Below are positions 9,781 through 20,285 of a stretch of 64,000 nt of DNA, piece after piece (positions within the stretch are counted from its first letter, which is position 1; the number at the start of each line of letters is the position of its first letter). Position numbers and translations under genes: made by a program. A model generated the notes under the pieces. It searched no databases, was not told where the DNA came from, and was given only the letters and a program-made list of their open reading frames with translations. The stretch is from Armigeres subalbatus (Eukaryota; Arthropoda; Insecta; Diptera; Culicidae), in assembly GCF_024139115.2 (NCBI RefSeq), contig NC_085140.1, positions 430,651,240 to 430,715,239 of the forward strand, given 5' to 3'.

Positions 9781-12000
9781 CTCAATTGTAGTCCGATTCC
9801 GAAACAGGTTGTTGGTTATTGTGGCAGGACCGAGATGAGAAAAGTTGAGTTTTTAGAACACAATTTTGAAGGACAAATTTTTTGCGCTCATTCCTTTTAT
9901 TGTTCTCGGACGAGCGTGTAGCAAATACACACAAACGAGTGAACTGTAAATTGCTTCGCTCTTGATGCTTTTTTCGATGTGTGTACGCATACTGATACAC
10001 GCAGAGACACGCAAGAAAATATCGATGGGATTAGGCTAGGAAAAATATGTTACCATGAAATAGTTCTAGAACTATAAATTCGCTATAACCCTTGCGACAT
10101 CTTTCAGATGTTTAGTTAATACACAGAGAAATATATTAATAGCTGGATGAAATAAACACTCTTAAGGTACTACATAAGGAATAAGGTTTCAAATAAATAT
10201 ATTACCACTTCTTTCGAATCGATCATTATCAGTAATCACTCCGGATTCACGGCACATTTTCGTTGATTGGGATGCAAATCCTAGCCCGCACATACACACC
10301 GTACGAGCGTGAGAATTTATCGAACGCACCACACTCACTAGCGGTAGGAGCCCTTGTTTCTTCCGATAAGCTCCAGGGGCTTCCAAACTCCAACTGCACC
10401 GTACTCTCAGCTCTCAACTTAGCTTCTGCTTCAATCCTTCAAAGCTTCGGCTCTCCTGCTCTGCTCACTTTTCAAGCCAACGCTCACGCTATTTCCCGTG
10501 TGCTGCACACTTTTCTCGTTTTTCACTCCTACAAGATTTTCCAACAAGTGAAAATTTCCCACTGATCAGTCTTCTTGAATTTTCCAATTATCAATTTTTC
10601 CCAGATTTACACATTGTCGCCCTGGTTTCTGACACACTGCACATTCCGAATGATGGCGGGTGAACTCTTCCGAAAAATCCCACAAATTTCTTTCCTCTGA
10701 TGGGAAGATTGCCTCAGGGTTTTGGCTGGGGCCCACACTCACAGTTATTCATTCAAACGGAAACCACTGGATGCTTTCCACCAAATCCATTTTCCTTCAA
10801 TTGCTGGCTGCCGATCCTGCATCCGCTTCTCGGTGGTCCTAATCCATCTTGAAAAACTCATTACTACCTTCAACGCGTCAACACTCGTGAACCACCATTT
10901 ACAACATCCTCCAAAGCTTATCCAGCATCTTGCAGGGCCACTTTTTGCTGTCACTATCAGCACAACCGAGATAGAAAACCGTTCACCAGCTCATCTTCAA
11001 CAGATTTTCCTCCTCCCCAACTTTCACCTGCTACTTTCAATGCCAATCATTTTCGCTTTTGGTTTTCCGTTTTTTCTTCAGTTGCCACTTGCCCCACCTT
11101 TCACAATGTGGATTCTTTTTCCCACCACATGGAAATCCTTTTTCCTATCGCGATTTCCTTCTTTATCAAGATTTTCTTCACGAAGATAAAAGGTGGCTAA
11201 TAGTGATCAACTCAAAAAGAAAAGTATACTCTCACTGCACATATATTTAAAGCATTAAGTAACAAATTTATACAAAAACAACAGCACGACCCTAAACCGG
11301 AACACCAACTGGAGCACAGGCTCCGACCAGCCAGCCAGATTGCCGAGCAAGGATATCCCCCTGATTTTAGCACACGGTCACTCATCCGAGCGGAGATGGC
11401 ACCCGTGAGTCGGAGCGAACCATTCTCCCATTTTAGTACAGCTTCGTATCCCAACCAAACCACGTGTGCACCAGAACGAGCCAGCACCACCCCACGACCC
11501 AGCGGACACATGCGCGCGGCCCTGTTGGTGGCAATCCCAATTCTGGAGCGCGCGCTCACTCCGCGGCCTCTGATAACAGCGAAAATAAAAACAAACTAAC
11601 CAGCACTCACGCTCCTTTCGCGCCACGTCACCGCTGGCAGCACTGTCCAGCCATTTCACGTGACAACGTACCAGTCCTTCCCTTTGTTCTTTAATTTCTC
11701 TCAATCTCCCACCGATCTGATCCCAAAACACTCAAAGCTCCATTCAGAAAAATGTTCCCACATCCAGCAAGCAGCCCGGTTGGTCCTGCGATGGAACGCA
11801 ACAATCGTCGTCGTCGTCGCCGCCGCCGCCGCGAAACAGCAGCAGACGGTTGCCTAGCAATCTGGCGGCGCTCTCATCATCGTGCTCAGGCTCACTTTTT
11901 TGCTTTTGAACCTTTTTCCTTTGGGGAGGAGAGGCTCTGCTTCACAATTCAACAATTTTCGTCCTCGGGCTCCCACTTGTAGGAAGAAATGGTTTATGAT
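9780..12000. other. GC-richer, repeat-free stretch; possible host promoter/5' UTR
   Basis: Unlike its surroundings this region is CpG-containing, pyrimidine-rich on the plus strand and free of transposon hallmarks. It has a palindromic E-box CACGTG at 11657-11662 and a CGT/CGC trinucleotide run at 11805-11833. Frames up to 155 codons exist on both strands but none has a recognisable domain. The composition would fit a promoter and long 5' untranslated exon, most naturally of a minus-strand gene because that strand is purine-rich. This is inference only. Confidence 0.3.
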
Positions 12001-13310
12001 GCATCGAGGGGAGCAAAACAGTTATTAAAAATGAAAGAAATAGATTTATAAATACTTATAAATATATTCAGCATTGAATGGAACATCAAAATTTTTATTC
12101 CAAGCCAAGTAATAATAATAATAAAAAGCTCAATAAGACCGTCAGGAATATTTTAAAAAAATCTTTCAGTGTTCCTCGGTCGATGGAGGGAATTTGTTAA
12201 AAAATGTTACGATGCTTTACAAACTATCAGATTGACAACATTTTTTTGACGTAGGACTCCATCTGTCTTTTCTATATTGGGGTACACTTTGCGATTGCGA
12301 AAATCGGAGACCGTCACGAAATTATCTCAGCAGTTTCTCGATGGTTTTTCAAATGTTTTTACCATTCGATCAAAGATGAGTCAACGCTTTTTTGTATTAA
12401 TCGGAATCGCAAGCACAGACTTTAAAATCAAGCAACGTGCAGGTTTGGATTTAATCCTCAGTTTGAACAAGATTTCACGTAACGGAGTGGACACAGTAAC
12501 ACGAAAGCGCTGGTAACATTATCAACGGAAAATCATCACTTTGGTGTTGGCCGTCGGCGTGGTTGCTGCAGATCGTTCAACTTTACGAATAAGCATTTTA
12601 TGTGTAGAAATAGTTGATTACAAAAATGGCGTCTGTTGCGATCCCGCGCCACTAGTGGCGATGCTGAAAATTCATTCCAAATGGTGGCGTCTTAGCGAAA
12701 AGCCATCGCCGTGTGGCCGGTAGACAAAAACAGCACGAAGTTAAATTTCAACGCAAGATTCCGACAAGCGAGTGGTTGCAGTTAGCTATTGGAAAGGCAT
12801 GTTGGGAAAAGACAATTGGTTCTTCTCAGGATCAGCATTTTCTTGAAAGAAAGGGTTGATTTGCAAAAATGTAATGTTTCAGCATTTACAGGGCTTCTGC
12901 TATTTAAAAAAAACTGGAAAACCTGGAATGTGCTGGAATTTTCAAGATTTTTTCCCACCAGTAAAAGTCCTGGAATAATCAAAGAATTCCTGATACAATC
13001 AGGGAAATTTCAAACAAAACAAAAGTCAAACATATCCCAAAACACGCCTGCACCTAAGACATGAGAGGCAATGTTAAGAGCAGACTACAAGATGTCATGA
13101 ATGAACACTACATTTCCTATAGTTTTTTATAGTATTTTCAAAGTGAGTAGTGTCTGTTACTTTTACTACTAAAACTGTAGTTAACTAGAACTTGCTTTTT
13201 TCGTTCGACTTATTTAATTACCAAAATACACTAGCCGATTGATCCTGGTTTGATTATCTTAATCAAGAATCTAGCGAAGAAAAGTATGGATAAACTTCTG
13301 TCCATACTTA
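12000..13310. other. Unassigned AT-rich sequence
   Basis: No gene recognised. A short (AAT)n run lies near 12110-12125. The longest frame (12789-13064, plus) is low-complexity. Confidence 0.35.
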
Positions 13311-13317
13311 CTAACTT

Positions 13318-13660
13318 ACTTTTTACTTATGGGTCCTGCACACACCGAGTGGGGCAAAGAGCTGACTTAAAAGATCTTCATCCTGAGCGATGTCCAGCTT
13401 AACATGTTGCCAAGATATATTTCACTCAACTTTTTTTATTTCTTAATGGAGGCTACGCCGCCATGAATCTCTGGGTCCGCCTCTGCTGTCCAGCTGGGTT
13501 CCAGTCTAATGCTTGCTCACATATTTCATTTCCGCCCTAACGTGAGCTGTGGCCGACCCAGCCCCACTTTCGTTCCCGATTTTCAATTGCTATCGGCCTC
13601 CACTGACGGAGCTAAGCTGGGACACGTGACCCACCGAATTGAATATTTATCCTTAAATTA
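13318..13660 (-). pseudogene. 3'-terminal fragment of a non-LTR retrotransposon ORF
   Basis: Read on the minus strand in broken frames this gives a typical LINE C-terminus: a W-N-P-A-G-Q ... G-P-R-D-S-W-R-R-S-L-H block, then a tail corresponding to LTWQQVKAIAG in the other copy. The same family is seen at 51489-51729 on the plus strand, where the tail is better preserved. Stops and frameshifts make it non-coding. The 3' tail contains AAGTAAAAAGTAAG. Confidence 0.6.
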
Positions 13661-13689
13661 GATTATATAACGCCAAAATCGTTCCGAAA

Positions 13690-14330
13690 ATAATTCCTGG
13701 AAGAACCTTGCGAAAGAATTTCAGGATCAATATTCAAAGCAATTTCCGAAGGATTTTCCAAAGGAATCACTAACGGAGTGCATCCTAGGAATTATTTGCA
13801 TAATTTTCTAATTTATTCCTGGTGGTATTTCCAAAATGAGTACCTGAATAAACGTCTGGAGGAATTTCAAAAGGAATTACAGAAAAAATTTCCGAAGGAT
13901 CTATTAAGGAATCATGCAGGAGAATCTGAAGGGATTTTTTAAATATCTAAAGGAATTTGGAAAGATTTTCGATAGAATTTCGAATGGATTTTCCAAGAAA
14001 ATTTTCAAAGGTATTCTTCTGAAGGTATTCTAGAAAGAATTCCTATCAGAATTTTAAAAGGATTCCAAAATAAAATTCCGAATAAATTTCTTAATAGAGT
14101 TATTAAAAGAAATTCACTAGGACTACCGAAGGAATTTCTGGAAAACTACTGGAGGAATTTCCAATGAAATCGCTGAAACAATCTCCTTCAGGAATTCCAG
14201 AAATGATTTCTAAAGAAATTCTTTGAATAATTTACTAAAATTTCCAAAGAAATTCGTAAAGAAATTTACAAAGGAATCTCTACAGAAATTTTTGTAGGAA
14301 TATCCGGATGCAAGCCTCCCGGAATCCAAC
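13690..14330. repeat. Degenerate GGAATTCC-type array
   Basis: Same irregular repeat as at 7.6 kb, with units such as GGAATTTCCAA and GAAGGAATTTCTGG. No gene. It continues weakly at 14520-14640. Confidence 0.6.
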
Positions 14331-14639
14331 TCAAAATTCACTCGCATTTTCAAGTGCACATTTAGTGCTGTGCAAGCAACGCGCAGTTGTCATTTTTATT
14401 TTTGTAGATTGGCTGCGTCGCAGCATGCGTGGAATTGAAAAGTAATGCGTTATTTCCATTGTGAATAGCGTTCGCTTGAAAACGCGAGTGCTTTTAGTTT
14501 TGGATTCCGAGAGGCCTGTCCTGAAGGTGTTTTCTAAAGTTTTCCTAAGGAAATTCACGAAAGAATACAAAAGAATTCAAAAGAATACCTGAATACGAAC
14601 TTGTACAACAGAATTTCTGGAAGGAGATTCTCTACTACA

Positions 14640-14743
14640 CTGGCGGCGCCAGAGTTCTGGTAATGGTGAGGCACCAGTACTTTTGGTGTAATTGGTTCAT
14701 TTATTATTTGGCGTAAGTAGTAAGAATTATAATTGGAGGCGCT
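14640..14743. repeat. Dispersed repeat, inverted partner of 8322-8392
   Basis: Contains CCAGAGTTCTGGTAATGGTG, the reverse complement of the conserved core of the 8.3-kb copy. A SINE inserted at its right edge. Confidence 0.5.
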
Positions 14744-14755
14744 AATCAGTTAAGC

Positions 14756-15037
14756 CCTCCTTAGCCGTGCGGTATGACGCGCGGCTTCAAAGCAAGACCA
14801 TGCTGAGGGTGGCTGGGTTCGATTCCCGGTGCCGGTCTAGGCAATTTTCGGATTGGAAATTGTCTCGACTTCCCTGGGCATAAAAGTATCATCGTGTTAG
14901 CCTCATGATATTACGAATGCAAAAATGGTAACCTGGCTAAGAAACCTCACAGTTAATAACTGTGGAAGTGCTTAATGAACACTAAGCTGCGAGGCGGCTC
15001 TGTCCCACTGTGGGGATGTAATGCCAATAAGAAGAAG
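14756..15037 (+). mobile_element. tRNA-derived SINE (Feilai-like)
   Basis: This 282-bp element has an internal polymerase III promoter: A-box-like TTAGCCGTGCGG and B-box GGTTCGATTCCC. It ends in a GAA-repeat tail. It is flanked by AATCAGTTAAGC at 14744-14755 and 15038-15049, a 12-bp target duplication. A near-identical copy lies at 47063-47356 and a fragment at 29618-29697. Non-coding; it would be mobilised by a LINE reverse transcriptase. Assignment to Feilai is from memory of its general structure only. Confidence 0.85.
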
Positions 15038-15239
15038 AATCAGTTAAGCGATAAATAATGTCAGGCCGATTCAATCAAGTGCATTTTATCGATTATAATT
15101 GAAAAGGAGTTTTTTAGAATAATATCCTAAAATTTTCAATTCCTGTTCGATAATGGACGAACTGTAATTGTGTGTGTAATGTGTGAGGAGATTTATAGCA
15201 AGCAATTTCAGCGTTTAAACCGGATTTTACTACTGACCA

Positions 15240-15490
15240 TAATTCTTCGGAATATATCAATAATTCCTTAGAAATTAACTTTTGGCATTTTTTCGTAAAT
15301 ATCTTAAGTTACTCTTAAGGAAAAACCCCCAGGATTTTCAAAAAAAAAATCTAAAATACTTGCACCAGAACTCTTTCTAAAAATATTTCAGGAATTCCTT
15401 CGGATACCATCATAAATTCCATTCCCTCAAAAATTTCTCTTAGGAAGGCCTTGGTGAATTTCTTCGGAAATTCCTTACAAAACATCCAAA
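15240..15490. repeat. Degenerate GGAATTCC-type array
   Basis: Irregular units with GAATTCC and AAATTTC; interrupted at its right by a Penelope pLTR. Confidence 0.5.
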
Positions 15491-15493
15491 AAT

Positions 15494-15661
15494 GAGTCCA
15501 AGTCGAGTCAATTACTAGACACGGAAGACGGCCTTACTGTTGAGGTCGAAATACGTATATGTTAAAGGTACAATAAAGTAATGGAATTAAATGGAATAGT
15601 ACAAACTCGTCTTATGACAGATAAATACATTCCACTAAAAGCTTAAAATTATTTACGTATC
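15494..15661 (+). mobile_element. Solo Penelope pLTR with extension, decayed
   Basis: Sequence runs from AGTCGAGTCAATTAC through the ribozyme-like block to CTCGTCTTATGACAG, followed by the one-sided extension in plus orientation (CATTCCACTAAAAGC...). It is more diverged than the other copies and sits inside a GGAATTCC array. Confidence 0.7.
15518..15563 (+). ncRNA. Decayed hammerhead-like motif
   Basis: Stem II and GAAATACGTA are intact, but the core reads CGGAAGA instead of CTGAAGA and the cleavage dinucleotide TC has become TA. A ribozyme would be inactive. Confidence 0.5.
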
Positions 15662-16930
15662 CAAAAAAATCCTCCGAAAATCCTTTAAGTACAGTCACAG
15701 TTCCTGCAGTAATTATTCCGGAAACTTTGTTGGAAGAATTTTTCAGGAAATTTATTAAAGAATTAAATAGGTAATACTAAAGAAAATTTCAGAAGGGCTT
15801 TCAACGGAAATTTCAAAGGAATTTTAGATGAATTTCCAAAAGTACTCTTATAGTAATTTCCGAATGATTCTCAAAAGAATTTTTGAATCAATATTCTGAA
15901 GTGATTTTCAAAACCATTTCAAAGGAATATCCGAAGGGTTATTGAGACAAATTAAAATTCCGGATGAATGTCCGAAGGAACTCGTAAAAAAATCGAAAGA
16001 ACTCCTGGATGACGTTCTAAAGGAATTCCTGATCCAATTTCCGCAGGAATTGCTAGAACATTATTTCAAAAGAAATATTTGAAGGAATTCTCCTAAAGGA
16101 ATTTGAGAAGGTTTCCCTGATACAATTTCTGTGAGTATTGCCGAAGAATTTCCCGAAGGAATTCTGACCACGAAATTCTTTAAATAATTGATCGTCAAGG
16201 ATGTTTTGAAGAAGTTCTCTAGACGCAAGTATTGTTTTTTTTTTTAAAGGTTTTCCTAAACGATTATTTTAAAAGAATGCATGCATTTCCATACGAATTT
16301 CTGGATCTATATCCAAAGTAAATTCCTGAGCATTTGCTGAAAAAAATCCCTGGAGAAAACTCCAAAGGAATTCTTGGAGGAATGTATGGAGAAGCTCAAA
16401 AGTATCTGAAATTATTTCAGGAGTTCCTTCGGAAAGTTCTTATACATTTCATTCGGAAATTCCTGAAAGGAATCCTGGTGGAAAACTTCTAAATTTCTGA
16501 AAATTTGCTAAAAAAAAATCCAGAGGGGATTTTAGACAATATTTTTTAAAGAAATTTTCGAAAGAATTCCAAAAGACATTTCTGAAGGAATTTCAAGATT
16601 TATTTGATAATTTTTAAATAAATTACTTGAAGAATTCAGTAATGAATCACTGTAGGAATCTCCGATGTATTACTTAGAGAAATCTAGGATGGAACTCCTA
16701 GAGGTATTTTTGAAGGTATGCCTGAAAGAACTTTTGGATAAATAATCGAATTAATTCCTGGGGTATTTTTACGAAAAAATGCGTGGAGGACTTTCCGAAC
16801 GAACTTTTCGATAAATTCATGAAATATCGCCCGGAAGTATGCTGGAGAAATTTCCGAAGCAACTCCTGAAGCAAATTTCTAAGGAATTATTGAGAATTTC
16901 CGAAGAAGTATGATGATGGATCGACTGCAA
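15662..16930. repeat. Degenerate GGAATTCC-type array
   Basis: Long block of irregular GAAGGAATTTCC-like units in mixed register. No gene. Confidence 0.6.
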
Positions 16931-16987
16931 TCCTGATATTTGTGGGTTTTTCTTTTTGACATGAAGTCTTAATTGCAGATTCAAAAC

Positions 16988-17043
16988 AGTGTTTTTTTTA
17001 AATCTTTATTAAAGAGACTTTCAGCCCTCGGCTGAATCACCTC
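16988..17043 (-). mobile_element. Short LINE 3'-tail stub
   Basis: The block TTTATTAAAGAGACTTTCAG then CCCTCGGCTGAATCACCTC is, on the minus strand, a LINE 3' end with an AATAAAG signal and A/T tail. Its relative sits at 30788-30855. The flanking unit occurs without the stub at about 31380-31450 (TAGTCTTGATTCTAGAGTCAAAACTGAG...), which serves as an unoccupied site. Confidence 0.55.
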
Positions 17044-17079
17044 TGAAAATAATGTTTTAATTTACTACTGTCTGGGTTT

Positions 17080-17995
17080 CAAAGGAATTCCCGGATAAAT
17101 TCCTAGAAGAATTCCCGAAGCGACTTCTTCATATATTCCTGAACGAATTCTTGCAGACATTTCTTAAGAAATTTCCGAATTTGTGGATTCCTTTAATAAC
17201 TATTCTGGAAATTTATTCAACATTTCGTTCAGAAATTTGTTAAGAAATTCTTTTTGAAAACCAATTCAGGTTTTTCTTTGTAAATTTCTTCGAGAATTCA
17301 TTCAGAAATTCCTACTGAGTATTTCTTAGAACATTCAAAAAAAAATTTCTTGAGAACATTCTTTCGAGAACTCCTCCAGGGATTCTTTCGTAGAACATCC
17401 CAAAAAGCAAATTTCTTCAGAAATTGGTTTAGTAATAATGTAATATTCCTCAAAATTACTTGCAGAAATTATTCCAAAAATTTTGTTGAAAGAATTCATC
17501 CGAAAAATTATTGAAGTATAAAATAGGAACGAAAATATAAAAAGATTTCCTGGAGGAATTTCGTTAGAAAGATTTCTCAAAGGAATTCACAAAAGGATTT
17601 CTAAATTAAATTTCCGAAGGATTCCTGCATTTCTGAAGGGATTCCCGAATGAATGCTCAGAGGGAATTCCGTAAAAAATTAAAAAGGAATCTCCGAAGGT
17701 CTAAACTAAAGGAACCCCTGGAAAAATTGCTAAAAAATTCTGGATTAATGTGTGAAGGAATTTTTAGGAGAATTTTCGAAAGAATTCCAGGAAATCTGAA
17801 GAAATTCCTGAGAAAAACTTCGAAGGAACTTAAAGAAATTCTTACTAGAGTTTTCGAGAGCATTTCTTGAGAAAGGACTGGCAGTATTCTTAAAACATAC
17901 TCCGAAGAAATTCCCAAAAGAATTCGTATGGAATTTCGGAATGACTTTCAAAGTTTTCTTATATTGCATCAGCAATTATTTCAGGTTTTCATCAA
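17080..17995. repeat. Degenerate GGAATTCC-type array
   Basis: Same class as above. Frames here (for example 17649-17870 plus and 17657-17917 minus) are repeat translations. Confidence 0.6.
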
Positions 17996-18005
17996 ACAAA
18001 TTCTT

Positions 18006-18105
18006 TCACTTGTCATAAGACGAGTTTGTACCATCCGATTTAACCTTAAAAGATACGTATTTCGACCTCAACAGTGAGGTCGTCTTCAGTGTCTCGTACT
18101 TGACT
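18006..18105 (-). mobile_element. Truncated Penelope pLTR
   Basis: Carries CACTTGTCATAAGACGAG at its left and the ribozyme-like block, ending near TTGACTGAACA. It lacks the extension and the central TCGAC repeats. Orientation matches the coding Penelope at 18.7-26 kb. Confidence 0.7.
18048..18093 (-). ncRNA. Hammerhead-like motif with changes that strengthen stem II
   Basis: Core CTGAAGA, GAAA, TACGTA and TC are kept. Stem II reads GACCTC/GAGGTC, six Watson-Crick pairs, whereas the other copies have GGCCTT/GAGGTC with two G-U pairs. The 3' strand of stem I has decayed (TTTT instead of TGTC), so cleavage is unlikely now. Confidence 0.5.
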
Positions 18106-18141
18106 GAACATGAAGAAAATGATCGCAGCTCACACTATTTA

Positions 18142-18415
18142 TACACTCAAAAAAATGTTGCGGTTGAAACTACTATTCCGAGGGTTAATTTAAGAATACG
18201 CACCGACGATTTTCAGCAGACAACAAACCCGTTTGATTTTACCATGCGCGCAGTAAAAATCAACTGTGGTTCTGGTGGAATGTTGTTACATGAACTGAAT
18301 CAGTGGTGAATTTGTCCGAATGCATGGTTAATTTAACTGAAAATTTGTGGTTGTTTTAAAAACATGGCGTAGTCTACAAAATAGTAATTGTTACCATGGA
18401 ATTTTTTTCTGTGTA
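18142..18415. mobile_element. MITE with TACACTCAAAAAAAT-like termini, copy 1
   Basis: The left end TACACTCAAAAAAAT is mirrored by ATTTTTTTCTGTGTA at the right. The interior is shared with the adjacent copy at 18423-18666 (ACCGACGATTTTCAGCAGA, CATGCGCGCAGTAAAAATC). Non-coding despite a 69-codon frame. Confidence 0.65.
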
Positions 18416-18422
18416 CTATGCG

Positions 18423-18666
18423 TACAAGCAAAAAAATATTGCAGTCGAAACTACCATTCCGAGGGTTATTTTAAGAATATGCACCGACGATTTTCAGCAG
18501 AAGACAAACCCGTTTGATTTACCATGCGCGCAGTAAAAATCAACTGTGGCCCATGCTGAATGCTGTCACATGAACTGAAACAGTAGTGCATTTCTCTGAA
18601 ACCATGGTAAAATTTACTGAAATTTCAAAGCAGTTTTAAAAACAGAGCGTAGTCTACGTAATAGTA
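18423..18666. mobile_element. MITE copy 2, right end lost at the Penelope junction
   Basis: Direct neighbour of copy 1 with the same interior and left end. Its last 30 bp or so, including the right terminal repeat, are missing where the Penelope extension starts. Confidence 0.6.
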
Positions 18667-18764
18667 GATAAGAAAATTATTTTGAGCTTTTTAGTGGAAT
18701 GTTTTCACTTGTCATAAGACGAGTTTATACAATCCCATTGAATTCCACCACTTAATTGTATCTT

Positions 18765-18810
18765 GACAGATACGTATTTCGACCTCAACAATAAGGCCGT
18801 CTTCAGTGTC
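18765..18810 (-). ncRNA. Hammerhead-like motif downstream of Penelope ORF
   Basis: All core positions are intact: CTGAAGA, GAAA, TC, with stem I GACA/TGTC. One loop base differs (ATTGTT). It has the same sense as the Penelope coding strand and lies 3' of the ORF, where ribozymes are found in other PLEs. Confidence 0.6.
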
Positions 18811-18879
18811 TCGTACTTGACTCGACTCGACTCGACTTTTTACCACGGTTTTTTTTTCGTATAGGTACAATAAATTATT

Positions 18880-19050
18880 TAGGTACATTTACTACGGTGC
18901 TTACCACAAATTTCCTTGATCTTTATTCAACAACCGCGTTTGTACCTGTCGGTAGATTCCCAAGCTCTCAGCAACATCAAGTATCCACGGAGAAAAGACA
19001 TTTCTTAAAATTTTAATGTTTGATGTCGTTATTGAACGATTTTCCTAACA
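18880..19050 (-). pseudogene. Penelope ORF, C-terminal remnant
   Basis: One minus-strand frame reads WILDVAESLGIYR followed by LLNKDQGNL, the pattern found at the C-terminus of Penelope-like proteins (an L-D-x-x-E-S block, then L-L-N-x-D-x-G). It is separated from the nuclease domain by a TA-flanked MITE. Other frames have stops and the upstream part is degenerate. Confidence 0.55.
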
Positions 19051-19052
19051 TA

Positions 19053-19657
19053 GTGTATCTGCCCCTATATCAATAACAATAAGGCAATGTGCACACAAAA
19101 TACATTGAATTCTCACCCAATTATCAAGAACCATGAGATTAATTATGCTCAGCTTACATCACATTTAATTGCAAACAATTTGAAAACTTCAAAAATGAAA
19201 TTAATAACACATTTTTAAAATATTTATCTGAAAATCATCATCATCGCTATGCACCCATTTCAATAACATTCAAAAACAGTTAATCCTATGCCTTTATGTG
19301 TTATGAAGTGAATTTTGAAAGGATACATTTGTGTTAGCTTGAAATTGAGTGGAAAACAACGGCGTAAAAACAGATGAATCTGCTAGTAGCAATCGAGCAG
19401 TGCATCAAACCAACAGCTCAGAGGTAGGAAAATCAAAATTAATGTGTTTTATTATTTGTTATTAATAATTTGAGTCTTGTGAACTAAAACATTACTCAAA
19501 CGGAATTTTAAATTATATTCCAAACATTGAATAATGTGGTCCATTCATTATTGTATATTATTCGATGTGAGATATTGTAATTACATCGATTTTCAATTTG
19601 GTTTGTTGATGGTTGTGATTAATAACCGGGCTGTTATTAATATGCGAGCATTTACCC
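19053..19657. mobile_element. TA-flanked MITE, short form
   Basis: A 605-bp element flanked by TA. Termini are GTGTATCTGCCCCTATATCA (left) and a diverged GCGAGCATTTACCC (right). It is the inverted counterpart of the 1.04-kb copy at 27255-28294, alignable along its full length, but lacks about 430 internal bases. It interrupts the Penelope nuclease region. Confidence 0.75.
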
Positions 19658-19659
19658 TA

Positions 19660-20052
19660 CATGTTCAGCTACCTTAGACCTAAACTCATAATTTAATCCC
19701 TTATCAGTTTCCCTCTTAGCCTTACTTATGTACTTCTGCAATATGTTCTTTGAACCTTACATCTAACGATCTTTTTGTTTGACTACATATACTTTATCAC
19801 ACTGTGAACAATTAATTTGATAAACTCCGGCCTTATTTAATATTTCTTCTCTATCCTTTGAAGAGCTCAACAATGTCTTCAGTTGATTGCTTCTGCTGGA
19901 TAATACTAAGTCGATGCCGAATTTCCTTAGTCGATGGCGTAGCTGGTGGGTGATGTGTTGATAATAGGGGACCGATACCCTCTTCAGCGGTTCATCGATC
20001 GGTGTCAGTGTTGTCAGTTCGTTTTTTCGTAGGTTCCTCTGCTTCTTGTTGG
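19660..20052 (-). pseudogene. Penelope linker and GIY-YIG-like nuclease fragment
   Basis: The minus-strand translation starts NKKQRNLRKNELTTL at the Juan junction and reads through HQLRHRLRKFGIDLV to GVYQINCSQCDKVYVV. In Penelope the GIY-YIG nuclease normally has G-V/I-Y-x-I ... Y-I-G at this point. Here the second half is VYVV, so the YIG glycine is lost. The frame then degenerates. The domain would cut target DNA during integration in an active element. Confidence 0.7.
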
Positions 20053-20285
20053 TTTTTTTTTTTTTTTTTTTTTTTAACTAATTTTATTTGCTAATTATCT
20101 AATACATGCATTCATCTCTTAGACTAGGTGTTCCGTGTTTTCTTAACACTATCATCCTTATTTGCTATGTTACGCTTTTAGTTATTATTAATACATTTCA
20201 ATTGCCTCTGGCAGTTAGAATTTTTCCTCTGGTTGAATTGAACCATGTAGGAATTACAATGTTTTCTACTTAAACTAAACTTAAC

